Source: an uncultured Rhodospirillales bacterium
GTDB lineage: Bacteria; Pseudomonadota; Alphaproteobacteria; Azospirillales; Azospirillaceae
Length of the DNA stretch: 64,000 nucleotides
NCBI GenBank assembly: GCA_903931735.1
Contig: CAIZDL010000062.1
Coordinates: 1-64,000 of the forward strand
Direction of reading: 5' to 3'
The stretch's first letter is position 1, and every line of letters starts with the position of its first letter. A program made the translations under genes and the position numbers. The notes beneath the pieces were generated by a model, which was not told where the DNA came from, did not search any database, and was given only the letters and a program-made list of their open reading frames with translations. Positions 25,771 to 34,842 of the stretch are shown here, piece by piece.

Positions 25771-27756
25771 TTATGCGAACTCGAGAATGACTTGATCGAC
25801 GGCGAGGCTGTTGCCGGCCTCAACGTTGATTTTGGCGATCACGCCATCCCGTTCGGCGCGCAAAATGTTTTCCATTTTCATGGCTTCGACCACGCAAAGC
25901 TCTTGGCCGGCTTTCACCTCTTGCCCAACCTTTACCGGCAATTGCATGAGCAGGCCGGGCATCGGCGACAGCAACAGCTTGGAGCGGTCGGGCGGGATGC
26001 GCTCGATCATGAGGTCGGAGAGTTCGGCTGCGCGCGGGGTGAGCACTTTGGCGCGAATCGAGGCGCCGCCGTGGAAGACGGTGTAGCCGTCGCCAACAAC
26101 GTCGATTTGAACCGTCATCTTGCGGCCCTCGACCGAGCCGACCCACAGCGTATCGCCAATCCGCCAACTGGTGCTGAGGCTGAACACCTGCCCGCCAACG
26201 CGGACATCGGCCCCGCCCTCGGTTTCATCGACAAACACCGGGGCGTTGATCCGGTTGATCCGGACCATCCAGAAATTTTGCCGGGGCGGCTGATAGCCGG
26301 GCAACTGGCCCGACAGGTTGCGGTTGCGCTCGGCCAGCTTGTCGTGGACAAACGCGGTCACTGCGACCAGCCGGTCGGTGGTTTCGGTATCGAGTTCCAC
26401 GCCGGTAAAGCCGTCCGGGAACTCTTCGGCGATAAAGTTGGTGGTCAGCCGGCCGTCGAGGAAGCGCTGCTTGTGCATCACCGCCGCAAGGAAGCTGATG
26501 TTGTGGCCGACGCCCCGGATTTGGAAAGCGTCCAGCGCTTCCCGCATGTGGCCGATTGCGGTCTCGCGATCCATTCCGCGTGTCACCAGCTTGGCGATCA
26601 TCGGGTCGTAGAACATGCTGATCTCGCCGCCTTCATAGACGCCGGTATCAACGCGCACAAACTGGCTCTCGACCGGCGGCCGGTAGCGGGTGACCCGGCC
26701 GGTGGAGGGCAGGAAATTGCGAGTCGGGTCTTCCGCGTAGATGCGCGCCTCGATCGACCAGCCGCGCAGCTTCACATCGTCTTGGGTGAAGGGGAGCTTA
26801 TCGCCCGCCGCGATCCGGATCATGAGTTCGACCAGATCGACCCCGGTGATCATTTCGGTTACCGGATGCTCGACCTGGAGCCGGGTATTCATTTCGAGGA
26901 AATAGAAGTTGCGGTTGGCGTCGACAATGAACTCCACCGTTCCCGCCGACTTGTATTGCACCGTTTTTGCCAGAGCCACCGCTTGTTCGCCCATGGCCTT
27001 GCGGGTCTTGGCGTCGAGGAACGGGCTCGGGGCCTCTTCGATCACCTTTTGGTGGCGGCGCTGGATCGAGCATTCGCGCTCGCCCAAATATACCGCGTTG
27101 CCGTGGCCGTCGGCGAGCACCTGAATTTCGATGTGCCGAGGCTCGACGATGTATTTTTCAATGAATACCCGGTCGTCGGCAAAGCTGGTGCGTGCCTCGT
27201 TGGTGGCCGAGCGGAAGCCCTCGCGCGCCTGCTGCTCGTTCCACGCCACGCGCATCCCCTTGCCGCCACCGCCGGCCGAGGCCTTGACCATCACCGGATA
27301 GCCGATTTCACCTGCGATTTTCGCCGCCTCGTCGTCGTCGGCGATTACGCCAAGGTAGCCGGGCACGGTGTTGACGCCGGCCTTGGCGGCCAGCTTCTTC
27401 GACTCGATCTTGTCGCCCATGGCGCCAATGGCGAGCACGTCCGGGCCAATGAAGGCGATGCCCTCGGCCTTCAGCGCCTCGCAGAACGACGCGCGCTCAG
27501 AGAGAAACCCATAGCCGGGATGGACGGCCTGGGCGCCGGTCTGCTTGCAGGCCGCGATGATTTTCTCGGCGACCAGATAGCTCTGCGCCGATGCAGCAGG
27601 GCCGATCAGCACCCGTTCGTCGGCAATCTCGACGTGGAGCGCGTTGGCGTCGGCCTCGGAATAGACGGCCACGGATTTGATATCCATGCGGCGGGCGGTT
27701 TTGATGATTCGGCAGGCGATTTCGCCCCGGTTGGCAATCAGGATTTTTGAAAACAT
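25771..27756 (-). CDS. pccA: Propionyl-CoA carboxylase alpha subunit (biotin carboxylase + BCCP)
   Basis: 661 residues, as in other alphaproteobacterial PccA. It carboxylates its own biotin with ATP and bicarbonate; a beta subunit then passes CO2 to propionyl-CoA. Domains: biotin carboxylase N (KILIANRGEIACRI), ATP-grasp (KASAGGGGKGMR; FLEMNTRLQVEHPVTE), BC C-terminal, a BT linker region, and biotinyl-lipoyl with the biotinylated Lys in VVEAMKMENIL. The beta subunit gene is not in the window. A related acyl-CoA carboxylase specificity (for example methylcrotonyl-CoA) is possible, but length and linker favour PccA. Confidence 0.88.
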   Translation of the reverse strand: MFSKILIANRGEIACRIIKTARRMDIKSVAVYSEADANALHVEIADERVLIGPAASAQSYLVAEKIIAACKQTGAQAVHPGYGFLSERASFCEALKAEGIAFIGPDVLAIGAMGDKIESKKLAAKAGVNTVPGYLGVIADDDEAAKIAGEIGYPVMVKASAGGGGKGMRVAWNEQQAREGFRSATNEARTSFADDRVFIEKYIVEPRHIEIQVLADGHGNAVYLGERECSIQRRHQKVIEEAPSPFLDAKTRKAMGEQAVALAKTVQYKSAGTVEFIVDANRNFYFLEMNTRLQVEHPVTEMITGVDLVELMIRIAAGDKLPFTQDDVKLRGWSIEARIYAEDPTRNFLPSTGRVTRYRPPVESQFVRVDTGVYEGGEISMFYDPMIAKLVTRGMDRETAIGHMREALDAFQIRGVGHNISFLAAVMHKQRFLDGRLTTNFIAEEFPDGFTGVELDTETTDRLVAVTAFVHDKLAERNRNLSGQLPGYQPPRQNFWMVRINRINAPVFVDETEGGADVRVGGQVFSLSTSWRIGDTLWVGSVEGRKMTVQIDVVGDGYTVFHGGASIRAKVLTPRAAELSDLMIERIPPDRSKLLLSPMPGLLMQLPVKVGQEVKAGQELCVVEAMKMENILRAERDGVIAKINVEAGNSLAVDQVILEFA

Positions 27757-28168
27757 GACGCGCGCCGCTTCCTCTTACTAATGCCCGGCCCTTGGCCGCT
27801 GCTAAGTCCCGACCAATCGCGGTGTCCCCAAAGACCCCGCCCTGTCGCAGTGCGGATTTGCAGCTTAAATCGACCCGGTTGTCAACTGCGGCCCGTTTGC
27901 TATTTGCGGCAAGTTGACGCGGCAGGAGTTGGCGGGGCCGCTTGCGACACTGTGTTGCTTTTTGGCGGTTCTAGATGGTTGTCCGTTGCGCCGATTTTGG
28001 GCCGCGCCCGGCCGAACCGAAGAAAACACCCGGCGCCAATCCCCTGCGGTCGACTCGCATCCCTGGCCCAGGCACCGGTTCGCGGTCCCGCTGTGCAGCT
28101 ATGCGTGGATACCGTTTTGCGGACCAGATCCGATGATCGACGATCGCGGCTTTTGGAGGGGAAAGCCT
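27757..28168. other. Intergenic region between divergent pccA and the thioesterase
   Basis: About 410 bp. ORFs in this stretch are extensions of the thioesterase frame without family support. A weak promoter-like pair, TTGTCA-N16-TATTTG, lies near 27879-27906 pointing right. No gene or clear operator is seen. Confidence 0.5.
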
Positions 28169-28642
28169 ATGCCGGCCCTGGGGATCGAAGAACTGTCAGC
28201 GCTATTCCGCGATAGTGTGTCGCTGGTGAGTAAAATGGGGATGATTGTCGAGGCGGTGGGAGATGGCTCGGTACGGTTGCGCCTGCCGTACCGCGACGAT
28301 TTTGTTCGTCCTGGCGGTACCGTGAACGGCCCGACGATGTTTGCGCTGTCCGATGTCGCGCTGTTTGGCGCCGTGCTCAGCCTGATCGGCCCGGTGGAAA
28401 TGGTGGTGACCACCAGCATGACCATAAATTTCCTCCGCCGTCCGGCGCCGGTCGCGGTCACGGCCGAGGCGCGGGTGCTGAAATTGGGCAAGCGCCTTGC
28501 TTATGGCGAAGTGCTGTTGTGGTCCGAGGGGGACCCCGAACCCGTGGCCCATGTCACCGGCACTTACTCCATTCCGCCCCATGGGCCGGTTGCGGTGACA
28601 CCGCCCCACTACTTGCCCGAGGCGGCGGAGGAGGGCGTCTAA
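28169..28642 (+). CDS. PaaI-family thioesterase (hotdog fold)
   Basis: 157 residues from the ATG preceded by GGAGGGG; the track ORF starts 85 codons too early. The hotdog motif PGGTVNGPTMFALSDVALFGA resembles the HGG-x-A core of PaaI, with Asn-Gly in place of His-Gly. TTSMTINFLRRP is the following strand. The family hydrolyses acyl- or aryl-CoA thioesters in the cytoplasm. The substrate is unknown. It precedes the large unknown gene by 108 bp. Confidence 0.8.
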   Translation: MPALGIEELSALFRDSVSLVSKMGMIVEAVGDGSVRLRLPYRDDFVRPGGTVNGPTMFALSDVALFGAVLSLIGPVEMVVTTSMTINFLRRPAPVAVTAEARVLKLGKRLAYGEVLLWSEGDPEPVAHVTGTYSIPPHGPVAVTPPHYLPEAAEEGV

Positions 28643-28750
28643 CCGGCGGAATTTTCAAGGGTTTTTGCCTTGATCCTCCCATGCGAGCGGGCTAGAATGC
28701 GCGAATATCATCAGCGGCGCGCGTCTCCGGAAGAGTTTAGGGAGGGTTTC

Positions 28751-31738
28751 GTGAGGTCATCCGATCGAATTGTGCCGGAGGTGATGCGCACGGCGGCGAT
28801 GCCGGAGCGGGCGAAAAAGACCCATAAGCTGATGGAGCACCCGATTCTCGGGCACACCTCCCAGATGTGGGAGTTTTTCCTTCAAGAACTGAAGGATATC
28901 GCCGACGTCGCCGATCTCTTTCCCGAGACGAGAACGGCAGTGGAGTTGGCGCTGGCCATGCGCCAAGATGCCGTGAGTATGCTGGGTCGCGATGAAACGG
29001 TGGATGCTAAGATATCGACCAGCCTCCTGACCGCGCTGTATTTCCTCAATATTCGGCCGGGCACGGAAATTTCAGACGGCGCCTATGGCGATATTCTGGC
29101 CGATGTGGCGCGGATCAGGGCAATCATCCAGGGTGTTCATGGCGCGTCGCCCGGCCTGCGCATGGTGGAGAAGACCGATTATTACGGCTGGCTGGTGATG
29201 TTTATGCTGGCCAACGCCGTCAATAAGGCGTTTTCGGAGATGTCCGATAAGTCTTGGCTGGAAAGCAACCTGTTGCTTGATAGCGCGCTGCGGGTTTGTC
29301 GCAATGTTTATGGCCATATTTTTGAGAACACCGTCATCTTTATCAATGGCGGAGAGCTGGGCGGTGCGACAACCGCTTCGTGGCACGCTCATTTGCTGGA
29401 AAAGTTGAACGAGTCCTATATCCGGTCGTTGCCGGTCTCGGGTGAGCATCACCTGATCACCCAGGATGATTTTGCCCGGTTGCGCCGGCGCCGGCTCGAT
29501 GGCGCGCTGGTCCAGGATTTTCTCTGTGATATCGCGACCGAGAATTTTCTGTCGCTGGGCGCCAGCTTACCCAAGAGTGAGATGGTGGGTGGACATGGCC
29601 CGTTTATCGGTCGGATTCGCCATTTGGCCCAGGAGCTTTCGAGCCCCGATGTGGACTCGGATTTTGGCGCCGTGTTGGCCAAGTTGGTAAAACGCGACAT
29701 TCGCAATCCGTTTGGCCCCGAGCCCGCTTACCTGAGTGCGCTGGACTTTCTGAAGTCGGGCGGGAGCGATTATTTGTTTCCGGTGCCCCCGGCGCCGGTG
29801 GCGGAAGGCAAAAAGAAGGCCGGTACGCTCAGCCTCATCGAGCGCAAGCGCTTGTTTTGCCGGCATGTTGCGACATATACCCGCAAGATGGCGTTCTGGG
29901 AGCGGCAGCGGCGCACCGTCAGCCTCTCTCCTGCAACCGAGATATTTTCCGGGGCGGTGTTGGCCCGGCTGAAGGAGTTGGGGCTCGGCGAGCGGATCAA
30001 CACCAGTTTACAGACCAGCCGGGCCGTGCCCGACGATTTGGTGATCGGCGTTGCTATCGTTTCCGATATCCGCTCCTTTGGCGGCGCCCATAGCGTGCCC
30101 GAGATCCGCTTCAGCGCCGAGCCTAAGCTGTGGTCGCTTTATGGCAAAGAGGTGTGCGCGGCGGCCGAGCAAACGCTCAACGATTGGTGGGGTCGGGTGT
30201 TCGATATCACCGCCGCCTACCTCAAATCGGCCAACAGCGGCGGGGGCGAGCATCGGCGGGTGATCCGGGACCTTGACGCCCTCTTTGGCCTGACGAAATA
30301 TTTCAACGATTTGAAGTGGCGAAATATTCCGTTTGAATGCGAGCCGGGGGCGCTGAATTATGCTGCCGGCCGTCATGCCCGGCTGGAAGATATTGGGCGC
30401 GCGGTTGAAAATTACCTCGATTATTTTATCGCCTGTTTTGCCCGTTCGGCCAAACATTCTAAAAAATCCGGCCTTCATAAACGCACGCTGTGCCCGCGCA
30501 ATACCACCATCCGGCTGGTGGCGGGGGCCGAGGGCGAGCTGCGGGAAACCATCATCCGCCCGATGCTGGCCTACAAACCGTTAATGCCGGTGGCGGCGTT
30601 TAACGCCCTTTTGGGGCCGGTGGATCTTTTGTCCGAGGCCAACGCGCGGTTTGAGGTGGTTGGCACGGGGGCGCGGCGGTGGGTGGTGCAGAAAATGGGC
30701 GGCGAGGATGTGTTGTTTCAGCGCGACAAGCGCAAGCAGCATTACGCCCTTCGGTATCAACGCCAACAAGGGGAGCGGGATTTTATCGGCGGCATCAATC
30801 AGGTCATGAAGACCGAGATGATGGACGATGGCTGCCTTGGCGGCATCGACGAGCTTTACCGGCTTTATTATGTGCGGGAGCATTGCGCCAACAGCGGCGG
30901 GGATTTTCGTACCGTGCTGACGACGTTGGCCGACCCGGAGCCGGGCGGCCCCGGCGCTGCGGCTTTGGCCTATGCCGAGTGGGAAATGGGCAAGGTGCGG
31001 CGCCGCCACCAGGACCGGGCGCATGGGTTTTTGCATTACCGGCGGGTTGAGCGGGTGCTGCGGCCGTTGCGGACCGAGGCGGCGTTTAATGCGCGGCTTG
31101 ATTCCGGCGGTTTGCCGATTAACAAAATTTTGCGCGATCATATCACCCAAATCCTCGCGATCCGCGAGTTGGAGCGGGCGCCTGCGTTGTTACGCCAGGA
31201 TGATGCCCCCGACGGGGCGGTGCTTGAGGCGCGCGCCGCGCTCGAAGAGGATAATCTCGACACCATCGTGTTTTTCAATTTGGCCGAGTACATGGTCAGC
31301 CACGCCTTTGCCGATGTGGTGGCGGCGCGGGAAACGGCAGAAGGCAATCGGCCCAAGAAACAAAAGGCGATTTTGCGCGATACCCGTAACGCCACCTCGC
31401 TGTTGGCCGATACCATCGCCCGCCTGCTCTATCGCTGTGTCGCATCCCATGAACAGCGCGAAGAGTTTCAGGCCGCGATGCGCGACGGGCAGTTAAGCCC
31501 TGAGTTTTTTACCAGTATGTTGGGCTACGTTATTAAGGGCCTCGCCTATAGCGGCTATAAAACCCGGGAGTTTTGGGAGCTGGAAGGGGCGCCGGCCCCG
31601 GAAGGGTATGTTGAGCTGCTGGAGGAAAAGTCGGTTCCGGGTGCGCTGTTGCAAACCATTGTTGCCGGCCGTCAACGGTGCCGCGATGCAATCCGCGAGG
31701 TGTCGCGTTTGCTTGGGCGGCGGCTTAATGAAAATTGA
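28751..31738 (+). CDS. Large protein of unknown function (995 aa)
   Basis: Not recognised. The GTG at 28751 is chosen because AGGGAGGG lies five bases upstream; the track start at 28670 lacks a site. The protein is 995 residues, mostly helical, without a signal peptide or a certain membrane segment (YYGWLVMFMLANAV is the most hydrophobic stretch). It is rich in Arg and Asp/Glu. Notable strings are GGATTASWHAHLLEKLNESY, SDIRSFGGAHSVPEIRF and CPRNTTIRLVAGAEGELRETI. Codon and base composition match the neighbours, so recent transfer is not indicated. A 111-residue gene follows 67 bp later and may form a unit with it. Confidence 0.72.
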   Translation: MRSSDRIVPEVMRTAAMPERAKKTHKLMEHPILGHTSQMWEFFLQELKDIADVADLFPETRTAVELALAMRQDAVSMLGRDETVDAKISTSLLTALYFLNIRPGTEISDGAYGDILADVARIRAIIQGVHGASPGLRMVEKTDYYGWLVMFMLANAVNKAFSEMSDKSWLESNLLLDSALRVCRNVYGHIFENTVIFINGGELGGATTASWHAHLLEKLNESYIRSLPVSGEHHLITQDDFARLRRRRLDGALVQDFLCDIATENFLSLGASLPKSEMVGGHGPFIGRIRHLAQELSSPDVDSDFGAVLAKLVKRDIRNPFGPEPAYLSALDFLKSGGSDYLFPVPPAPVAEGKKKAGTLSLIERKRLFCRHVATYTRKMAFWERQRRTVSLSPATEIFSGAVLARLKELGLGERINTSLQTSRAVPDDLVIGVAIVSDIRSFGGAHSVPEIRFSAEPKLWSLYGKEVCAAAEQTLNDWWGRVFDITAAYLKSANSGGGEHRRVIRDLDALFGLTKYFNDLKWRNIPFECEPGALNYAAGRHARLEDIGRAVENYLDYFIACFARSAKHSKKSGLHKRTLCPRNTTIRLVAGAEGELRETIIRPMLAYKPLMPVAAFNALLGPVDLLSEANARFEVVGTGARRWVVQKMGGEDVLFQRDKRKQHYALRYQRQQGERDFIGGINQVMKTEMMDDGCLGGIDELYRLYYVREHCANSGGDFRTVLTTLADPEPGGPGAAALAYAEWEMGKVRRRHQDRAHGFLHYRRVERVLRPLRTEAAFNARLDSGGLPINKILRDHITQILAIRELERAPALLRQDDAPDGAVLEARAALEEDNLDTIVFFNLAEYMVSHAFADVVAARETAEGNRPKKQKAILRDTRNATSLLADTIARLLYRCVASHEQREEFQAAMRDGQLSPEFFTSMLGYVIKGLAYSGYKTREFWELEGAPAPEGYVELLEEKSVPGALLQTIVAGRQRCRDAIREVSRLLGRRLNEN

Positions 31739-31805
31739 TCTTGGTGCGCGGACCGGTTACACATCTTGTCACGGTTAGGGTGATATCGCGAAAGGCGGCG
31801 CACGG

Positions 31806-32141
31806 GTGTCGGATTTTTATGATCGCGCCTCGGTTGGATTGTTGATCGAGGCGACATCGCGTCACGAGCGCGCTGCCAACCGCGAGATCGTGGCGGCGCT
31901 GCGCGCACTGCACGATCATTTGGAAAAGCCGACCGAGTGGTCTTTTTCGGCCGCGTGCCAAAAGTTCAACACGATCGACGAGGATACCCGGGCGCAGATA
32001 TTCAACGACGCGACCCAGTTGGCGGGCGCGTTTGCTTCGGTTTCCAACGTCCGCGTCACCCTCGAAGGCTTTTTGAACAATCTTGCTTTGCGGCACCGGC
32101 CCGCCCAGCGGCCGGGCATTCTTGGTGCCATCAACCGCTGA
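31806..32141 (+). CDS. Small helical protein of unknown function (111 aa)
   Basis: 111 residues from GTG 31806. It is predicted all-helical and soluble (SRHERAANREIVAALRALHDHLE). The family is not recognised. It lies downstream of the 995-residue protein on the same strand with a short gap, so the pair may function together. A dispersed palindromic repeat follows and separates it from convergent fadD. Confidence 0.55.
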   Translation: MSDFYDRASVGLLIEATSRHERAANREIVAALRALHDHLEKPTEWSFSAACQKFNTIDEDTRAQIFNDATQLAGAFASVSNVRVTLEGFLNNLALRHRPAQRPGILGAINR

Positions 32142-32176
32142 GGTTATCGAGTACGGATACGATCGTTAAATCGCAC

Positions 32177-32306
32177 GGTAAAAGTCAGGGTTTCCAAAGG
32201 CCCCGGCCTTTCGTCGCCGAAGGCAATCTGAAAGTCTTTGCCCCTCCGACTCCACCAACAGCCACAGGCCTTTGGAAACCGTTACCCCAGCACGTTAACT
32301 GACGCG
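32177..32306. repeat. Dispersed palindromic repeat, copy 2
   Basis: This is the second copy of the repeat at 73-214, in the same orientation, with a core at 32189-32280. The left palindrome is degraded (CCAAAGGCCCCGGCCTTTCG) and the right one retains AGGCCTTTGG. Similarity continues into the last codons of fadD (CCCAGCA..TTAAC.GACGC), so the last residues of that protein (ASVNVLG) lie within the repeat. Like copy 1 it sits between two converging genes. Confidence 0.7.
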
Positions 32307-33994
32307 CCGCGCCTCTCTTCGTCGAGTAGGTCCTTGCGGGAAAGCTTGCCGACCATGGTTCGGGGCAGAGACGGGCGGAATTCCACCAGCTTTGGCATTT
32401 CGATCGGCGAGAGCTTGTCTTTGAGGAAGGCCAGCAGGGCCGGCTTATCGAGGGTCGCGCCATCGGTGAGCTTGATATAGGCCTTAACGGTCTGGCCGCG
32501 ATAGGCATCGGGGATGCCGGCCACCACCACTTCTTCAACATCGGGGTGGAGGTAAATCGCCTCTTCCACGTTGCGTGGATAGATATTGAAGCCGCCGGCA
32601 AGAATGAGGTCTTTGATCCGGTCGACGATGGTGACATAGCCTTCGCTGTCCATGATGCCGATATCGCCGGTATGAAGCCGTCCATTCTTTATGGTGCGCG
32701 CGGTGTCTTCGGGGCGGTTCCAGTAACCTTTCATCACCTGGGGGCCGCGAATGCAAATTTCGCCGCGCTCGCCGGGGGGCAGCACAACGGTGTCGTCGGT
32801 GAGGCTGACAATCTCCACCACCGTTCCCGGCACCGGCAACCCGACCGAGCCCGCTTTATAGCTGCCCCGGATCGGGGTAATGCAGGCGACCGGCGACGAT
32901 TCGGAGAGGCCATAGCCCTCGATCACCACGCAACCGGTGTGGGACTCAAACTGCTCCTTCACCTCTTGGGGCAGCGGCGCTCCGCCCGAAATGCAAAAGC
33001 GGATGGAAGAGAGATCGTGGTCGGCCCGCTCGGGGTGGGCGTTGATGGCGGTGTAGATTGTCGGCACCGCCGGAAACAAGGTCGGCTTTTTGGTGTCGAT
33101 CAGGTCGAGCACATCATCGAGGTCGAAGCGCGGGACGAGCACGATTTCCGCACCCAGGATCATCGCGGCGTTGAGGGCCACGGTCATGGCGAAAACGTGG
33201 AAGAACGGCAGCACTGCCAGCATTCGTTCCTCGCCCGGTTCGGCTTCAGAAAACCACAGGACACATTGATAGGCGTTGGCGGTGAGGTTGGCATGGGTCA
33301 GCATCGCGCCCTTGGGGGTGCCGGTGGTGCCCCCGGTATACTGCAACACCGCGACATCTTCGGCGGGGTTGATCTCCACTGGCTTGGGGCGGCCCATAGT
33401 GGTGGTGAGGCTGCTGTAGCTGAGGTGGGCGGAGTCGTGGGGAATGTGGTGAGCGATTTCGGACCGCCGGACCACCGGGAAGAGCATACTTTTTGGGAAC
33501 GGCAGGCAATCGGCCATCCGGCACACCACGATGCGCTTTAGCGCGGTTTTGCCCAAGAGCGGCGCCAATTTATCGTAGAGTATGGCAAGGTCGAGCGTGA
33601 ACATGATCGAGGTGCCGCTATCGTCGATTTGGTGGGTAAGCTCCTGCTCGGCGTAGAGCGGGTTGAAATTAACCACCGTCGCCCCGATCCGCAAAATAGC
33701 GAAGTAGGCGATAACGTAATAGGGCGTGTTGGGCAAGAAGAGGCCAATGTGATCGCCCTTGCCCAGCCCGAGTTTTTGCAAGCCCTCAGCCAGATATCCA
33801 ACCTGCCGGGCCACTTCCCGGTAGGTATAGTGTTTGTCCATAAAATCGAGGAAGCGGTGACTGCCATATTTGGCGACCACGGTATCGAAGGCTTCGGGGA
33901 GCGATTGGGCCGGGAGCGGGGCATCCCAGTCCACCCCTTCGGGATAATGCGCGAGCCAGGGGAAGGGGTGTTCGGTTGCGCTGGTCTGGTCCAT
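32282..33994 (-). CDS. fadD: Long-chain fatty-acid--CoA ligase
   Basis: 570 residues from ATG 33994, which has GGGAGAG upstream. It activates fatty acids to acyl-CoA through an acyl-AMP intermediate. ANL-superfamily motifs: the P-loop YTGGTTGTPKGAMLTH, YGLSESSP, the Asp of LHTGDIGIMD, DRIKDLILAGGFNIYPRNVEE, and a late Lys in GKLSRKDLL. The final residues fall inside a dispersed repeat, so the natural C-terminus of the family may have been modified here. It diverges from the cold-shock gene. Confidence 0.9.
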   Translation of the reverse strand: MDQTSATEHPFPWLAHYPEGVDWDAPLPAQSLPEAFDTVVAKYGSHRFLDFMDKHYTYREVARQVGYLAEGLQKLGLGKGDHIGLFLPNTPYYVIAYFAILRIGATVVNFNPLYAEQELTHQIDDSGTSIMFTLDLAILYDKLAPLLGKTALKRIVVCRMADCLPFPKSMLFPVVRRSEIAHHIPHDSAHLSYSSLTTTMGRPKPVEINPAEDVAVLQYTGGTTGTPKGAMLTHANLTANAYQCVLWFSEAEPGEERMLAVLPFFHVFAMTVALNAAMILGAEIVLVPRFDLDDVLDLIDTKKPTLFPAVPTIYTAINAHPERADHDLSSIRFCISGGAPLPQEVKEQFESHTGCVVIEGYGLSESSPVACITPIRGSYKAGSVGLPVPGTVVEIVSLTDDTVVLPPGERGEICIRGPQVMKGYWNRPEDTARTIKNGRLHTGDIGIMDSEGYVTIVDRIKDLILAGGFNIYPRNVEEAIYLHPDVEEVVVAGIPDAYRGQTVKAYIKLTDGATLDKPALLAFLKDKLSPIEMPKLVEFRPSLPRTMVGKLSRKDLLDEERRGASVNVLG

Positions 33995-34290
33995 GGCTGC
34001 TCTCCCGTTGCCGCTGCCGACTCGAAAGCCGGGCCTTTCATGCTGCATTAAGCCATTCACGGGGCCGAGGCAAGACCGGCGGCCGGTCGCGTCATTGCCG
34101 AAGGGGCGGGAAAATAGGCCTCATCCTATTGATATTTCGAAATGCTGGGCCGGACCTCTATAAAATTATTCTGGTGAAGTTTATCGGGCTGTGCCTACAC
34201 TGCCCATTGGCGGAAGTGGCTCTTTTGCCTACCGGGGACCCCGGTTCGTTCAACAGCGCTCGTGCGCGTCGGTGCGGAGGTGGTCAGGAC
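33995..34290. promoter_or_regulatory. Divergent region between fadD and the cold-shock gene
   Basis: About 300 bp, with an AT-rich patch TATAAAATTATT near 34159-34170 that is a plausible -10 region for the cold-shock gene, although no -35 at the right distance is convincing. CCGGGGACCCCGG near 34232-34245 can form a short hairpin in the leader. Long leaders are common for cold-shock genes. Confidence 0.35.
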
Positions 34291-34830
34291 GTGTCTCGCC
34301 TCAGTCAGCAGAATGCCGAGACGTTCGGTAACGAAGGTACTCAGGCAAAAGCCATGGTGAAGTGGTTTAACGTCATCAAGGGCTTTGGATTCGTGGCTCC
34401 GGTTGATGGGACCCCGGATGCTTTTCTTCACATATCCGTGCTTAACCGGGCCGGTTTGCAAGAACTGGCCGATGGCACCGAGATTTCGTGCGAAATCGTG
34501 GCCGGGCCGAAGGGGCCTCAGGTCGCGCGGATCGTCGATGTGCTGGAGGGCGCTCCTGTTGCTCTGCCGCCGCCGGAGCGGGGCCGGAATGGACGGGAGG
34601 TGGATGCGGTGCTCGGGCCGGCGGTGGAGATGGCCGGCACGGTGAAGTGGTTTAAGGCCGACAAGGGCTTTGGCTTCGTCACCGCCGACGATTCGTCCAA
34701 AGATGTCTTTGTCCATAAAAGTGTGCTGCGCCGGTGCGGCCTTACCCAACTGGAGGCCGGACAGCGGGTGCAGATGAAGGTTCAGGACGCTCAAAAGGGC
34801 CGAGAGGCGACCTGGATTCTTCCGGTTTAG
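34291..34830 (+). CDS. Double cold-shock-domain protein
   Basis: 179 residues from GTG 34291, with CAGGA and GGAGG just upstream. Two CspA-like domains are joined by a charged linker. The first is VKWFNVIKGFGFVAP...DAFLHISVL, the second VKWFKADKGFGFVTA...DVFVHKSVL. Each shows RNP1 (KGFGFV) and RNP2 (DxFxH) nucleic-acid-binding motifs. Two-domain Csp proteins are characteristic of alphaproteobacteria (as in Caulobacter) and act as RNA chaperones in cold or stationary phase. The first domain's RNP1 is preceded by an unusual Val-Ile. Confidence 0.92.
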   Translation: MSRLSQQNAETFGNEGTQAKAMVKWFNVIKGFGFVAPVDGTPDAFLHISVLNRAGLQELADGTEISCEIVAGPKGPQVARIVDVLEGAPVALPPPERGRNGREVDAVLGPAVEMAGTVKWFKADKGFGFVTADDSSKDVFVHKSVLRRCGLTQLEAGQRVQMKVQDAQKGREATWILPV

Positions 34831-34842
34831 CGGGGCTTGTCC

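Noticed and set aside
18397-27750. Long antisense ORFs (487 aa at 18397-19860, 624 aa at 22526-24400, 652 aa at 25792-27750)
   Set aside because: They lie opposite narK, nasA and pccA, which are unmistakable genes. High GC with strong third-position bias keeps the antisense frame open; their His/Gly/Arg-rich translations are typical shadows.
30040-30120. Possible class III nucleotide cyclase motif (VSDIRSFGG) in the 995-residue protein
   Set aside because: Only the first metal-binding-like string resembles the family; the second Asp, the Lys/Asp specificity residues and the Asn-Arg pair are not found at the expected spacing.
34129-34170. Sigma-70 promoter TTGATA ... TATAAA before the cold-shock gene
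   Set aside because: The spacing is about 24 bp, too long for a normal promoter; kept only as an AT-rich patch.
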